DNA from: Asanoa hainanensis
Lineage (GTDB): Bacteria > Actinomycetota > Actinomycetes > Mycobacteriales > Micromonosporaceae
Direction: 5' to 3'
Length of the DNA stretch: 64,000 bases
NCBI RefSeq assembly: GCF_900188485.1
Contig: NZ_FZPH01000020.1
Span: 1 to 64,000 of the forward strand
The notes under the pieces were generated by a model. That model was given only the letters and a program-made list of their open reading frames with translations. It ran no database searches and was not told the DNA's origin. Made by a program: the position numbers and the translations under genes. The first letter of the stretch is position 1. Each line of letters starts with the position of its first letter. This document shows, piece by piece, positions 9,594 to 18,415 of the stretch.

Positions 9594-10809
9594 GAGCCGG
9601 CACCACGTCGCCGATGACCACGATCGCGGGAGGCCGGATTCCGGCCTCCCGCACCGTTTCCGCCAGCTCGCCGAGGCTCGCCTCGACGGCACGCTGGTTC
9701 GGCGTCGTGCCCTCCTGGATCACCGCGGCCGGGCTCGCGGCCGGACGGCCGTGCGCGACCAGCGTCGACGTGATGGCGGCCAGGTTCTTCAGGCCCATCA
9801 GCACGACGAGCGTGCCGCTGGTCGCCGCCAGCGCCGGCCAGTTGACCAGCGACTCCGGGTCGTCCGGCGACAGGTGACCGGAGACCACGGTGAACTCGTG
9901 CGCGACGCCGCGGTGGGTGACCGGGATCCCGGCGCCGGCGGGCACGGACACCGCGCTGGTCACGCCGGGTACGACCGTGACGGGCACCCCGGCCTCGGCG
10001 CAGGCGATGACCTCTTCGCCGCCGCGACCGAAGACGAACGGGTCACCGCCCTTGAGCCGGACGACCGACAGGCCCTTCCGGGCGCGGTCGACCAGGATCT
10101 CGTTGATCTCCTCCTGGGTACGCGCCGGCCCGTACGGGTTCTTCGCCGCGTCCACGAGCTCGGCGTCGGGCCGCAGCTCGTCGAGCAGCAGCCCGGGCGC
10201 GAGCCGGTCGGCGACCACCACGTCGGCCTCGGCCAGCAGCCGCCGGCCCTTGACGGTGATCAGCTCGGGGTCACCCGGTCCGGCACCGACGAGCGCGACC
10301 TGACCGCCCGTCGTCGCCGCCGGGGCACCGACCGCGGTGGCGCTGACCGCGGCCCCGGTCCAGCCGGCGAGGAAGGCCGCGATCGCGTCCCGGGTCGCCA
10401 CGGCCCGGCGCGGGTCGCCGCCCCCGAGCACCGCGACCGTGACCGGGCCGCGCCGGGTCACCGCCGGGGTCCAGGCGGTCGCGGCGGTCCGGTCGTCGGC
10501 CCGGACGCAGAAGATCTTGCGCGCCTCCGCCGCCTCGGACACCGCGGCGGCCGCAGCGGGGTCGTCGACCGCGACGTGGACGAGCCAGACGCCCTCCACA
10601 TCGGACGGCTCGAACCGGCGCTGCTCCCAGCGGATCCGGCCGGCGTCGGCCAGGCCGTGCAGCGTGGGGGTCAGCTCGGGCGCGACCACGGTGACGTCCG
10701 CGCCGGCGGTCAGCAGGGCGGGCACGCGCCGGCTGGCCACCGCGCCGCCGCCGACGACCAGCACGGGCCGGCCGTCCAGGCGCAGCGCCAAGGGATAGAG
10801 GTCGCTCAT
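9583..10809 (-). CDS. cysG: Siroheme synthase CysG: precorrin-2 dehydrogenase plus uroporphyrinogen-III methyltransferase
   Basis: 408 residues. The N-terminal 150 residues are the NAD-binding precorrin-2 dehydrogenase domain (PVLVVGGGAVASRRVP near residue 15). Residues about 165-400 are the SUMT domain, beginning VALVGAGPGDPELITVKG, followed by YGPARTQEEIN, LKGGDPFVFGRGGEE and the VPVTHRG block. Together they convert uroporphyrinogen III to precorrin-2 and sirohydrochlorin, the entry to siroheme and cobalamin. The start ATG at 10809 overlaps the cobT stop (ATGA), so the two are coupled. A central ferrochelatase activity is possible but not certain. Confidence 0.92.
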   Translation of the reverse strand: MSDLYPLALRLDGRPVLVVGGGAVASRRVPALLTAGADVTVVAPELTPTLHGLADAGRIRWEQRRFEPSDVEGVWLVHVAVDDPAAAAAVSEAAEARKIFCVRADDRTAATAWTPAVTRRGPVTVAVLGGGDPRRAVATRDAIAAFLAGWTGAAVSATAVGAPAATTGGQVALVGAGPGDPELITVKGRRLLAEADVVVADRLAPGLLLDELRPDAELVDAAKNPYGPARTQEEINEILVDRARKGLSVVRLKGGDPFVFGRGGEEVIACAEAGVPVTVVPGVTSAVSVPAGAGIPVTHRGVAHEFTVVSGHLSPDDPESLVNWPALAATSGTLVVLMGLKNLAAITSTLVAHGRPAASPAAVIQEGTTPNQRAVEASLGELAETVREAGIRPPAIVVIGDVVPALRA

Positions 10810-11879
10810 TTCTCGGCCACCCCGGCCGAGTCGAACGTGGCGACGTCGTGCAGCACCCGGGCCGCGCTGGCCACGATCGGCCACGCCAGCACCGCGCCGG
10901 TGCCCTCGCCGAGGCGCAGGCCCAGGTCGACCAGCGGGCCGAGGCCGAGGTGGCGCAGCGCGATCGCCGCGCCGGGCTCGGCGGAGCGGTGCCCGGCGAC
11001 CATCGCGCCGACGGCGTCCGGGGCCAGCGCCGCCGCGGCGAGCGCGGCCGAGTCGGCGATGACGCCGTCCAGGATCACGGGTACGCGGCGCGCCGCCGCA
11101 CCGAGCACGAAGCCGGCCAGGGCGGCGTGCTCCAGCCCACCGACCGCAGCGAGCACGCCGACCGGATCGGCCGGGTCCGGCCGGTGCAGCGCCAGCGCCC
11201 GCTGCACGACGGCGACCTTGCGGCCGTGGGTCTCGTCGTCGATGCCGGTGCCCCGCCCGGTCACGTCGGCCGCCGCCGCACCGGTGAACGCGGCGATCAA
11301 CGCGGCGGCGGGCGTCGTGTTGCCGATGCCCATGTCACCGGTCAGCAGGCAGCGGGCGCCCGCGTCGACCAGGTCATTGCCGACGGTGATGCCGACCTCG
11401 ATCGCGGCCACCGCCTCGTCGCGGGTCAGCGCCGCCTCGACGCTCAGGTCGCCGGTCCCCCGGCGGACGTTGGCGGCCACGAGCCGCGGCTGCCCGTCGT
11501 GGTCGGCGGTGATCAGCGGGGTCGCGACGCCGACGTCGACCACGACCACGTCCGCGCCGGCCTGGCGGGCGAAGGCGTTGACGACCGCGCCGCCGGCCAG
11601 GAAGTTGGCGACCATCTGCGCGGTCACCTCCTGCGGCCAGGGGCTGACCCGCTGCGCGTGCACGCCATGGTCGCCGGCGAACACCGCGACCACCGCCGGC
11701 TCCGGCAGCGGGGGCGGGCTCGTGCCGGCCAGCCCCGCGAGGCGTACGCCCAACTCCTCCAACGCCCCCAACGAGCCCGGCGGTTTGGTCAGCGTGGCGT
11801 GCCGCGCGTCGGCGGCCGCCATGGCGGCGGCGTCGAGCGGCCGGATCGCGGCGACGGTCTCGGCGAGGAGGGTGGTCAT
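10806..11879 (-). CDS. cobT: Nicotinate-nucleotide--dimethylbenzimidazole phosphoribosyltransferase
   Basis: 357 residues, normal CobT length. Motifs: TLTKPPGSLGALEE near residue 30, VAVFAGDHGVHA, GDMGIGNTTPAAAL (phosphate loop) and LGEGTGAVLA near the C-terminus, whose Glu is the general base. It activates the lower ligand of cobalamin by transferring phosphoribose from nicotinate mononucleotide to dimethylbenzimidazole. First gene of a cobT-cysG unit. The strong hairpin between it and the PBP gene upstream separates the transcripts. Confidence 0.94.
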   Translation of the reverse strand: MTTLLAETVAAIRPLDAAAMAAADARHATLTKPPGSLGALEELGVRLAGLAGTSPPPLPEPAVVAVFAGDHGVHAQRVSPWPQEVTAQMVANFLAGGAVVNAFARQAGADVVVVDVGVATPLITADHDGQPRLVAANVRRGTGDLSVEAALTRDEAVAAIEVGITVGNDLVDAGARCLLTGDMGIGNTTPAAALIAAFTGAAAADVTGRGTGIDDETHGRKVAVVQRALALHRPDPADPVGVLAAVGGLEHAALAGFVLGAAARRVPVILDGVIADSAALAAAALAPDAVGAMVAGHRSAEPGAAIALRHLGLGPLVDLGLRLGEGTGAVLAWPIVASAARVLHDVATFDSAGVAEK

Positions 11880-11903
11880 GCCCCCATGATCCCGTCCGAC
11901 GGG

Positions 11904-11930
11904 GAAAGGGCCCCCGGTGGGGGCCCTTTC
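11904..11930. terminator. Intrinsic terminator between the PBP gene and cobT
   Basis: Perfect 12-base inverted repeat GAAAGGGCCCCC / GGGGGCCCTTTC around a 3-base loop. It starts 2 bases beyond the PBP stop codon and so serves the minus-strand PBP transcript. It lacks a long T-run, as is usual in high-GC actinobacteria. Confidence 0.8.
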
Positions 11931-11931
11931 C

Positions 11932-14091
11932 TCACTTGACGATCGCCGGTGACGGTGCTGGGAAGTTCTGGATCGGCTGGCCCTTCAAGGCATCTCTGAG
12001 TGTTTGCGCGGCCGAGTCGATCGGCTTCTGCGACTGCGCGTCACCCACCGCGTTGAACGGGTTGTCCGGGTCGGCGATGAAGCTCGCCGCCGCCAGCTCC
12101 CGGGTGAAGCCGACGAACCAGGCGGACCGGGTGCTGTCCGTAGTACCCGTCTTGCCACCCACCGGGCGCCCCACCGTCGGGGTCACGCTCGGCGCGGTCG
12201 ACCACTCCTGGCAGGAGCCGGTCTGCGCCTTGCCGCCGGTCGGGCAGCGGGCGGCGTCGGCGGCCGCGCGGGCCACGTCCTGGGTGACCTCCTGGCGGCA
12301 GCGCGGCTTGGCCACGTCGACCACGTCACCGTGCGGGTTCTTCCAGGTCACCTGCTTGCCGTCGGGCGACTGGATCGAGGTCACCGGCAGCGGCTCGCAG
12401 TAGACGCCGTCGGCGGCGACGGTGGCGTACGCGCCGGCCATCTCCAGGGGTGTCACGTCGGAGACGCCGAGCGTGAAGGCACCCCAGGTCTTGGACCGCG
12501 GCGGCTTGGCCATCATCTGGTCGACGTCGGTGCGCCAGGTCAGGCCCAGCCGCTCGGCCATCCGGACCGCCTTGTCGGCGCCGACCGCCTGCTCGAGCTG
12601 CACGAAGTACGTGTTGACGGACTTGCCGAAGCCGGACCACATGGCGTGCTTGCCGGTCATCGCGCCGGACGCGTTCGACGGGCACCAGCGGCCGCCGCAC
12701 GAGGCCGGTCCTTCGCCCGGGTACTGGGAGACCAGCTTCATCGGCGAGTTGTAGGCGGTGGACAGCGGCATCCCGGCGTCCAGCGCGGCCAGCATGGTGA
12801 ACATCTTGAACGTCGAACCCGCCTGGTAGCCCGGCATGTCACCGCCGCCGAGCAACGGCACCACAGTGTTCGGGTAGTTGCCCTTGATCTTCGAGGCCTT
12901 CTGCGGGTCCGAGTGCGTGCCGTTCTTGCTCTGGTCGAGCGAGTACACGCGGTTGACGGCCATCGCCTTGACCAGGCCGGTGCCGGGCTGGACGACCACG
13001 AGGCCGTGCGCGAACTTGCTGGTCGACTTCTCCTTCGCCATGACGTTGGTCTCGGCGATGTTCTGGATGTTCGGGTCGAGCGACGTGACGATCTTGTAGC
13101 CACCGCGCCGCAGGTTGTCCTCGCGCATCGAGGCGTTGTCACCGAACGCGGTCTGCTCCACCCACCAGGCCTTGAGGTAGTCGCAGAAGAAGCCCCAGCT
13201 GTTGAGGTTCTTCGGCACCGAGATGCAGTCGTTGGCCGGGGAGCTCAGGTGGAGCTGGATCGGCAGCTGCTTGGTGGCCGCGTTGTCCTGTGGGCTCAGG
13301 TAACCCATCTTCTGCATGTTGTCGAGCACGTAGTTGCGCCGGGCGGTCGCCGCGAGCTTGTCCTGCGTCGCCGGGTCGTACTCGGTGGGCGCCTTGACCA
13401 GACCCGCGAGCGTGGCCGCCTCGACCAGCGACAGGTCCTTGGGCGACTTGGAGAAGAACACCTCGGACGCGGCGTAGATGCCGTACGCCCGGTGTCCGAA
13501 GTATGCCGAGTTCAGGTAGCGCTCGAGGATCTCCTGCTTCGAGTACTGCTTCTCGACCGCGAGGGCCAGCCGCATCTCGCGGAGCTTGCGGGCGCTCGTC
13601 TGCTCGGTGGCCGCCTGCACCTCGAGGGGCGTGGTGGCGCCGTCGCGCTGGGCCATTCGGACGTACTGCATCGTCAGCGTCGACGCACCCTGCTGGACGC
13701 CGTCGCTCTGGTGGTTGGCCACGAACGCGCGCGCGATGCCCTTCGGGTCGACGCCGTTGTGCTCGTAGAAGCGCTGGTCCTCACTCGCGACGATGGCCTG
13801 CTGGATGTACGGGGACATGTCGGAGATGGGAACGTACTTGCGATGCTCCTCGTAGAACATCGTGAGCAGCGTCTTGCCGTCCGCCGCGTACACGTAGCTC
13901 GTCTGTGCGGGGGGTTTGACGTTGAGCTGGCTCGGCATGTTGTTGAACGCGTCGGCGCCCTTCTTGGCGCCGAGACCGCCGACCGCCACCAGCGGATAGG
14001 CGACCGCCGCCACGACGACGCCGGCTATGAGCCCGGCCCGCAGCAGCGGAGCGAACCGACTGGTCGCGGAGAGGGTGCGCTTAATCACCAA
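11932..14091 (-). CDS. Class A penicillin-binding protein (transglycosylase-transpeptidase)
   Basis: 719 residues. One N-terminal membrane anchor (about residues 15-40) precedes a GT51 transglycosylase domain with ASEDQRFYEHNGVD and GASTLTMQYVRM (residues 100-145). The transpeptidase domain carries GSTFKMFT (SxxK), SVNTYFVQ (SxN) and KTGTTDS (KTG), so all three active-site motifs are present. It polymerises and cross-links peptidoglycan outside the membrane. Start is TTG 14091 or GTG 14088; neither has an SD, and TAGTTT six bases before the GTG would make a leaderless promoter. A paralogue begins at 63233. Confidence 0.92.
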   Translation of the reverse strand: MVIKRTLSATSRFAPLLRAGLIAGVVVAAVAYPLVAVGGLGAKKGADAFNNMPSQLNVKPPAQTSYVYAADGKTLLTMFYEEHRKYVPISDMSPYIQQAIVASEDQRFYEHNGVDPKGIARAFVANHQSDGVQQGASTLTMQYVRMAQRDGATTPLEVQAATEQTSARKLREMRLALAVEKQYSKQEILERYLNSAYFGHRAYGIYAASEVFFSKSPKDLSLVEAATLAGLVKAPTEYDPATQDKLAATARRNYVLDNMQKMGYLSPQDNAATKQLPIQLHLSSPANDCISVPKNLNSWGFFCDYLKAWWVEQTAFGDNASMREDNLRRGGYKIVTSLDPNIQNIAETNVMAKEKSTSKFAHGLVVVQPGTGLVKAMAVNRVYSLDQSKNGTHSDPQKASKIKGNYPNTVVPLLGGGDMPGYQAGSTFKMFTMLAALDAGMPLSTAYNSPMKLVSQYPGEGPASCGGRWCPSNASGAMTGKHAMWSGFGKSVNTYFVQLEQAVGADKAVRMAERLGLTWRTDVDQMMAKPPRSKTWGAFTLGVSDVTPLEMAGAYATVAADGVYCEPLPVTSIQSPDGKQVTWKNPHGDVVDVAKPRCRQEVTQDVARAAADAARCPTGGKAQTGSCQEWSTAPSVTPTVGRPVGGKTGTTDSTRSAWFVGFTRELAAASFIADPDNPFNAVGDAQSQKPIDSAAQTLRDALKGQPIQNFPAPSPAIVK

Positions 14092-14100
14092 CTAAAACTA

Positions 14101-14120
14101 GGACATAAGCCGATATGTCC
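14101..14120. promoter_or_regulatory. Inverted repeat between the PBP gene and cobC, possible operator
   Basis: Perfect 7-base arms GGACATA / TATGTCC separated by 6 bases, lying 10 bases upstream of the PBP start in the divergent promoter region. Too short and unpaired with T-runs to be a terminator; its position over the presumed -35 region suggests protein binding. No regulator can be named. Confidence 0.35.
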
Positions 14121-14185
14121 GTAGTTGAAAGCGAGCAACGTCTACGTCTCATGTTCCTGTGCGCTTGCCGGGTACGGTTCTGCGC

Positions 14186-15235
14186 GTGGTCGAGTTGGGA
14201 CATCACGGTGATGCCGAGGTCGGGCCGGGTCTGGTGGATCTGGCGGTGAACGTCCGGCAGGCGCCGCTGCCGCCGTGGCTGCTCGCGCCGGTGGCTTCGT
14301 CGCTGGGTGCGTTGGCCGCTTATCCCTCGCCTTCGCCCGCACGCGCGGCCGTCGCTGCCCGGCACGGCCGGTCGCCCTCGTCGGTGCTGCTGACCGCCGG
14401 CGCCGCGCAGGCGTTCGTGCTGATCGCCCAGGCGTTCCGCTCCGCCGTGTCGCCCGTGGTGGTGCATCCGCAGTTCACCGAGCCCGAGGCCGCGCTGCTC
14501 GCTGCCGGCCACCAGGTCGGTCGGGTGGTGCTGCCACCGCCGTACACCCTGGACCCGGCCCTTGTCCCGGATTCGGCGGACCTGGTCTTCGTCGGCAACC
14601 CGACGAACCCGACCTCGGTGCTGCACCCCGCGTCGTCGCTGGCCGCCCTGGCCCGCCCGGGCCGGATCCTCGTGGTCGACGAGGCGTTCGCGGACACGAC
14701 GCTCGGGCCGTCAGGTGCTCCCGAGCCCTCGTCCCTGTCCGGCCGCTCCGACCTGCCCGGCCTGATCGTGCTGCGCAGCCTGACCAAGACCTGGGCGCTG
14801 GCGGGCCTGCGCATCGGGTACGCGCTGGCCGCGCCCGACGTGATCGCCCGGCTGGCGGCGGTGCAGCCGTTGTGGCCGGTCTCGACGCCGGCGCTGGCGG
14901 CGGCGGAGGCGTGCGCGAGCCCGGTCGCGGTGGCGGCGGAACACGCGATCGCCCAGTCCTTGGCCGCCGACCGAGACCACCTGGTGGGCCTCCTGTCCCA
15001 GATCCCGGGCGTCTCCATCGCGGCGCCACCGTCGAGCTCGTTCGTGCTCCTACGCCTGGCCAACGCGGACAAGGTGCGATTGGCGCTGCGCGAGCGCGGG
15101 TACGCGGTCCGCCGCGGAGACACCTTCCCGGGCCTGGGCACGGACTTCCTCCGAGTGGCGATCCGCGACCGTCCGACGATGGACGCCTTCGCCCGCGAAC
15201 TCTCCGCAGTGCTGCACGGGAGGGAGCCTCGTTAG
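14186..15235 (+). CDS. cobC: Rv2231c-type PLP-dependent protein CobC (putative threonine-phosphate decarboxylase)
   Basis: 349 residues, fold-type I aminotransferase family. The PLP lysine lies in LRSLTKTWALAGLRIGY; other family blocks are LTAGAAQAFVLIAQAF, FVGNPTNPTSVLH and ILVVDEAFADT. Relatives decarboxylate threonine phosphate to aminopropanol phosphate for the cobalamin linker, fused or adjacent to CobD-type genes. The start is taken as GTG 14186 (VELGHHGDAEV), with TACGGT ending 7 bases upstream as a likely -10 for a leaderless message; a start further upstream gives poor sequence. Confusion with HisC is possible but the N-terminus fits CobC. Confidence 0.8.
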   Translation: MVELGHHGDAEVGPGLVDLAVNVRQAPLPPWLLAPVASSLGALAAYPSPSPARAAVAARHGRSPSSVLLTAGAAQAFVLIAQAFRSAVSPVVVHPQFTEPEAALLAAGHQVGRVVLPPPYTLDPALVPDSADLVFVGNPTNPTSVLHPASSLAALARPGRILVVDEAFADTTLGPSGAPEPSSLSGRSDLPGLIVLRSLTKTWALAGLRIGYALAAPDVIARLAAVQPLWPVSTPALAAAEACASPVAVAAEHAIAQSLAADRDHLVGLLSQIPGVSIAAPPSSSFVLLRLANADKVRLALRERGYAVRRGDTFPGLGTDFLRVAIRDRPTMDAFARELSAVLHGREPR

Positions 15236-15274
15236 AGCTCCCGGGAGCCTGACTTCGCGCCGACGCCACGCGGT

Positions 15275-15690
15275 GGACCATCTCCTACGCGCCGACCCTC
15301 CCCTGCAGCCCGGACCGACGCGCCTCGGGCGTCGGGGAGTGGGGCCTGCCGCGCCGCATCGTCAGCTCAGACCGCGCGCGCCCGGGGCGGATCCCGGCGA
15401 CGCCGGGGCTGGACCTGTTCGTGCTCGATGTTTCCGGTGTCGTCGACCCGCACCCGACCGTGCGGGTCGAGTCGCCCGACGACGGCCGCAGTCCAGGAAC
15501 TCGATCGCGAGGCTCTCGGCGGCGGCCAGGTCGCTCAGCGCGAAGCGGTGCTGCCAGTGAGTCTCGACCGCTCGGCGATCACAGTTACGCCGGACATAGG
15601 TCACCGCCTCCCGCGCGCCGACCCTCCACAGGGCCCGGACCGACGCGCCCTCGGGCGTCGGCGGGGTTGCGGCATGCCGCGCCGCATGGT
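15275..15690. repeat. Diverged tandem duplication of the phosphatase gene 3' end and flank
   Basis: The block around 15285-15400 (CGCGCCGACCCTCC, then GACGCGCC, CGTCGG, CCGCGCCGCAT and CGCGCGCGCCCGGGGCGG) recurs at about 15612-15720 with scattered substitutions. The left copy has about 130-170 extra bases between the shared flank and the coding remnant. It includes the pseudogene described separately. Confidence 0.65.
15362..15610 (-). pseudogene. Decayed C-terminal copy of the adjacent tyrosine phosphatase
   Basis: Read on the minus strand, 15604-15535 gives MTYVRRNCDRRAVETHWQHRF, which matches VTYVRQNYDRRAVETPWQKRF at the end of the intact phosphatase at 15690-16142. The catalytic domain is missing and the remaining frame runs into unrelated Arg/Ala-rich sequence. 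It is the leftover of a tandem duplication whose 5' part was deleted. No start signal or SD is visible, so I do not expect a product. Confidence 0.6.
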
Positions 15691-16142
15691 CAGTTCAGGT
15701 CGCGCGCGCCCGGGGCGGCGAAGCGGGCGACGAAGCGCTTCTGCCAGGGGGTCTCGACCGCCCGGCGGTCGTAGTTCTGCCGGACGTAGGTGACCGCCTC
15801 CGCGGCCGGCACGCCGTCGATGATCGCGAGGCAGGCCAGCGCGGTGCCGGTGCGCCCCCGTCCGCCACGACAGGCGAGCTCGACCCGCTCGGTCGGGGCC
15901 CGCTCCCACGCCTCGTGGAGCGCGGCGGCGGCGTCGGCCGGGTCGCTCGGGAGCCACAGGTCGGGCCAGCGGACCCAGCGACTCTCCCAGACGGTCAACG
16001 AGGCGGGCTTCCCGAGCAGATACAACCCGAACGTCGGCGGCGGCCCCATCGGGTACGCCCGCAGCAACCCCCGCCCCCGAACCAGCCGCCCGGAAGGCAG
16101 CCGCAGCACCCCGGCGCCCGCGGGATCCCACGAGTCGATCAT
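15690..16142 (-). CDS. Protein-tyrosine/dual-specificity phosphatase-like protein
   Basis: 150 residues. The active-site loop is CRGGRGRTGTA: Cys, five residues, then Arg, as in cysteine-based phosphatases; the usual preceding His is Ala here (ELACRGGR). A helix LACLAIIDG and the conserved tail VTYVRQNYDRRAVETPWQKRF follow. It probably dephosphorylates Tyr/Ser/Thr residues or a small phosphoester in the cytoplasm. The ATG at 16142 is chosen because MIDSWDPAG fits compact family starts and GGTGGG precedes it; longer upstream reading gives low-complexity sequence. A decayed tandem copy lies downstream. Confidence 0.75.
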   Translation of the reverse strand: MIDSWDPAGAGVLRLPSGRLVRGRGLLRAYPMGPPPTFGLYLLGKPASLTVWESRWVRWPDLWLPSDPADAAAALHEAWERAPTERVELACRGGRGRTGTALACLAIIDGVPAAEAVTYVRQNYDRRAVETPWQKRFVARFAAPGARDLN

Positions 16143-16251
16143 GAGCCCACCATAATGGCCACCTACCCTTTCGAAGCAGATTCGCCCGTTTTGCGGACGG
16201 CCTACCCCGCCTCGGCTAACGCTCCCCGGCGCTGCCCGCACTCGGCAAGGG

Positions 16252-16377
16252 TCACTCTTCGGGCGCGCAGTCCGCGCAGCCCAGGCAGGCCGGCGTGCGG
16301 CACAGGCGACACATCGGCCGCGACTCGCTGACCAGGCCCTCGTCGCCCGCGTGATCCCACCGCCGCAGCCCGGGCAT
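16252..16377 (-). CDS. Small Cys-rich protein candidate
   Basis: A 41-residue frame beginning MPGLRRWDHAGDEGLV and ending with MCRLCRTPACLGCADCAPEE. The CxxC-x4-CxxC-xxC spacing suggests a zinc or other metal knuckle. It lies between the permease stop and the phosphatase start on the same strand. There is no strong SD and it is short, so the call is tentative; what favours it is the non-random Cys pattern. Confidence 0.4.
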   Translation of the reverse strand: MPGLRRWDHAGDEGLVSESRPMCRLCRTPACLGCADCAPEE

Positions 16378-16422
16378 GATCCAGACCGGGTCGGCGGATT
16401 CATCGACTTCGGACCTGCTCCT

Positions 16423-17793
16423 CTAGCGCGCCGCCGACCTGCGGAGGAAGGCCCAGTTGAGGGCCCACAGTGCCACGCCGCCCAGCAGAAGCCAGAGGGC
16501 CAGGACGTAGATCGACGCTTCGCGGACCATCGGCAGCAGGAAGATCAGCGAGACCACGGCGCCGAGGACCAGGACCACGGTCGGGGCCCGGAAGTGCGGG
16601 TGGTCGACCGGGTCGCGGCGCAGGTACAGGGCCGAGAGGTTGACCAGCAGGAAGACCGCGGTGAGCAGGAGGACCGTGGTGTCCGACAGGTCGCCGAGGT
16701 CGTCCACGAAGAAGAGCAGGACGATCGAGATCGCGGTGGTGAAGGCGATCGACACCCACGGTGTACGGCGTACGCCGAGCCGGCCGAAGGCGCCCGGCAG
16801 GACGTCGCGTTGGGCCATGCCGTACAGCAGCCTGCTCGCCATCAGCATGTTGATCAGCATCGTGTTCGTCACCGCGATGATCGAGACGGCCGAGAAGAGC
16901 TCGGTCACCGGCAGGTCGGGGGCGCCCAGCCGGACCACTTCGAGCAGCGGGGCGGTCGACTCGGTAAGCACGTCGAGCGGCACGGTCATCGCCGCCGTGA
17001 ACGCGACCAGCAGGTAGACCACGCCGGCCAGGACCAGGCCGGTGATCATGGCGGGCGGGAACGACCGGCTGGGCTCCTCGGTCTCCTCGGCCAGGTTGAC
17101 CGAGTCCTCGAAGCCCAGGAAGGCGTAGAACGCGGTCGCCGCGCCGGACAGGAGGCCGGTGACGACGCCGAAGCCCGTACCCGAGAAGGTGAACGCCTGT
17201 CCCGGGTCGCCGTCGCCCCCGCCGAGCACGACGACGCCGACCCCGATGATGAACAGCAGGCCGGCGAGCTCGATGCAGGTGATCACGACGTTGACCCGGA
17301 CCGACTCGGCCACGCCCCACAGGTTGACCGCCGCGACGAGCAGGATGGAGACGATTCCGATCAGGACCATCGGCGGGTCCTCGACGCCGAACAGACCGGT
17401 GAAGTAGTCACCGCCGATCCGGCTCGCGGCGAACGTCGCCGAGGTGACGCCGGACGCCATGATCGCGAAGGTGACGAGGAAGCTCAGGAACTTGATCCGG
17501 AACGCCCGGTCGCAGTAGAGCGCGCCGCCGGCGGCCTGCGGATATTTGGTGACCAGCTCCATGTACGCGAACGCGGTCAGGAACGCCAACGCGAACGCGA
17601 CCAGGAACGACGCCCAGATCGCACCACCGACCTCGCCGCCGACCGCACCGGTCAGCGAGTAGATGCCGGCGCCGAGGATGTCGCCGACGATGAAGAAGGT
17701 CAGCATCGGCCGCGAGATCACCCGGCGCAGGCCTTCGCCGGCGGGCCGGGTCGGATCTGTCGTGTCGGTGTCGGTGGTCATGCGAGGCGCCAT
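16423..17793 (-). CDS. APC-family amino-acid permease
   Basis: 456 residues with about 12 hydrophobic segments. The first helix carries VGDILGAGIYSLTGAVGG, the glycine-rich unwound TM1 motif of the amino acid-polyamine-organocation superfamily; a later block FYAFLGFEDSVNLAEETEEP matches the conserved TM6-loop of the same family. It is an inner-membrane secondary transporter, probably for an amino acid or amine; the substrate is not predictable. ATG 17793 and ATG 17781 (MTTDTDTTDP) are both possible. No neighbouring metabolic gene suggests a substrate. Confidence 0.88.
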   Translation of the reverse strand: MAPRMTTDTDTTDPTRPAGEGLRRVISRPMLTFFIVGDILGAGIYSLTGAVGGEVGGAIWASFLVAFALAFLTAFAYMELVTKYPQAAGGALYCDRAFRIKFLSFLVTFAIMASGVTSATFAASRIGGDYFTGLFGVEDPPMVLIGIVSILLVAAVNLWGVAESVRVNVVITCIELAGLLFIIGVGVVVLGGGDGDPGQAFTFSGTGFGVVTGLLSGAATAFYAFLGFEDSVNLAEETEEPSRSFPPAMITGLVLAGVVYLLVAFTAAMTVPLDVLTESTAPLLEVVRLGAPDLPVTELFSAVSIIAVTNTMLINMLMASRLLYGMAQRDVLPGAFGRLGVRRTPWVSIAFTTAISIVLLFFVDDLGDLSDTTVLLLTAVFLLVNLSALYLRRDPVDHPHFRAPTVVLVLGAVVSLIFLLPMVREASIYVLALWLLLGGVALWALNWAFLRRSAAR

Positions 17794-17818
17794 ACCCAGA
17801 CGGGCGCTGTGGCATGCC

Positions 17819-18415
17819 TCACAAGGCGGCGAGCGCCCGCACGTAGTTGACCTGCTGATGCAGGTACTGCACCTGCTCCTGGTTGCTGACGGCGTTGCGG
17901 GCGACGTACTGATGGCGGCCGTTGCTGACCGTGACCTGCACCGTTCCGCGGTGGACGGTCTCCTTGACCAGCAGGAACAGCAGGCTGAAGACGGTCAGCA
18001 CGCAGAAACCGAAGATCGCGGTAAGCACGGCCCAGGTCGGCGTCTTCTGCTCGGTGTGCCAGAAGTCGTTGACCTGCCAGGTGGACCCGGCGAGCGGAAA
18101 ACTGCCGGCCGGCGTGTGCACCAGCTTGGAGGTCACCTGAATCTCACCGATCTGCGCGACGACGGTCGCGTCCCCACCGGGCGCAAATGCCCCGGGCGGA
18201 GGCGTCGGCGGTCCGGACGGCGAGACGGGAGGCCCGCTGACGTGCTGCTGCGGCGGGCCACTGGTCGGCTGCGGTGGCGAGGCGTAGAGGGGCCCAGGGT
18301 CGGAGGTCGGGTCCGGCATGGGCCCGAGGTCGGGCGTCGACCAGGGATCGGTCGCCGGCGGGAACTGACCGGGCTCCCCCGCCCCGGGAAGCGGCAGCGT
18401 CGGCTCCGTGCCCAT
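17819..18415 (-). CDS. Proline-rich N-terminus membrane protein, function unknown
   Basis: 198 residues. The first ~75 are Pro/Gly/Ser-rich and probably disordered (repeated SGPP and PPP). A middle segment ATVVAQIGEIQVTSKLVHTP looks beta-structured and precedes a single strong membrane helix (AVLTAIFGFCVLTVFSLLFLLV, about residues 125-147). A further soluble stretch follows, ending with a Gln-rich VSNQEQVQYLHQQVNYVRAL. The ATG at 18415 has GAGGGGG at good spacing. I do not recognise the family beyond similarity in layout to actinobacterial membrane proteins of unknown function. Confidence 0.65.
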   Translation of the reverse strand: MGTEPTLPLPGAGEPGQFPPATDPWSTPDLGPMPDPTSDPGPLYASPPQPTSGPPQQHVSGPPVSPSGPPTPPPGAFAPGGDATVVAQIGEIQVTSKLVHTPAGSFPLAGSTWQVNDFWHTEQKTPTWAVLTAIFGFCVLTVFSLLFLLVKETVHRGTVQVTVSNGRHQYVARNAVSNQEQVQYLHQQVNYVRALAAL

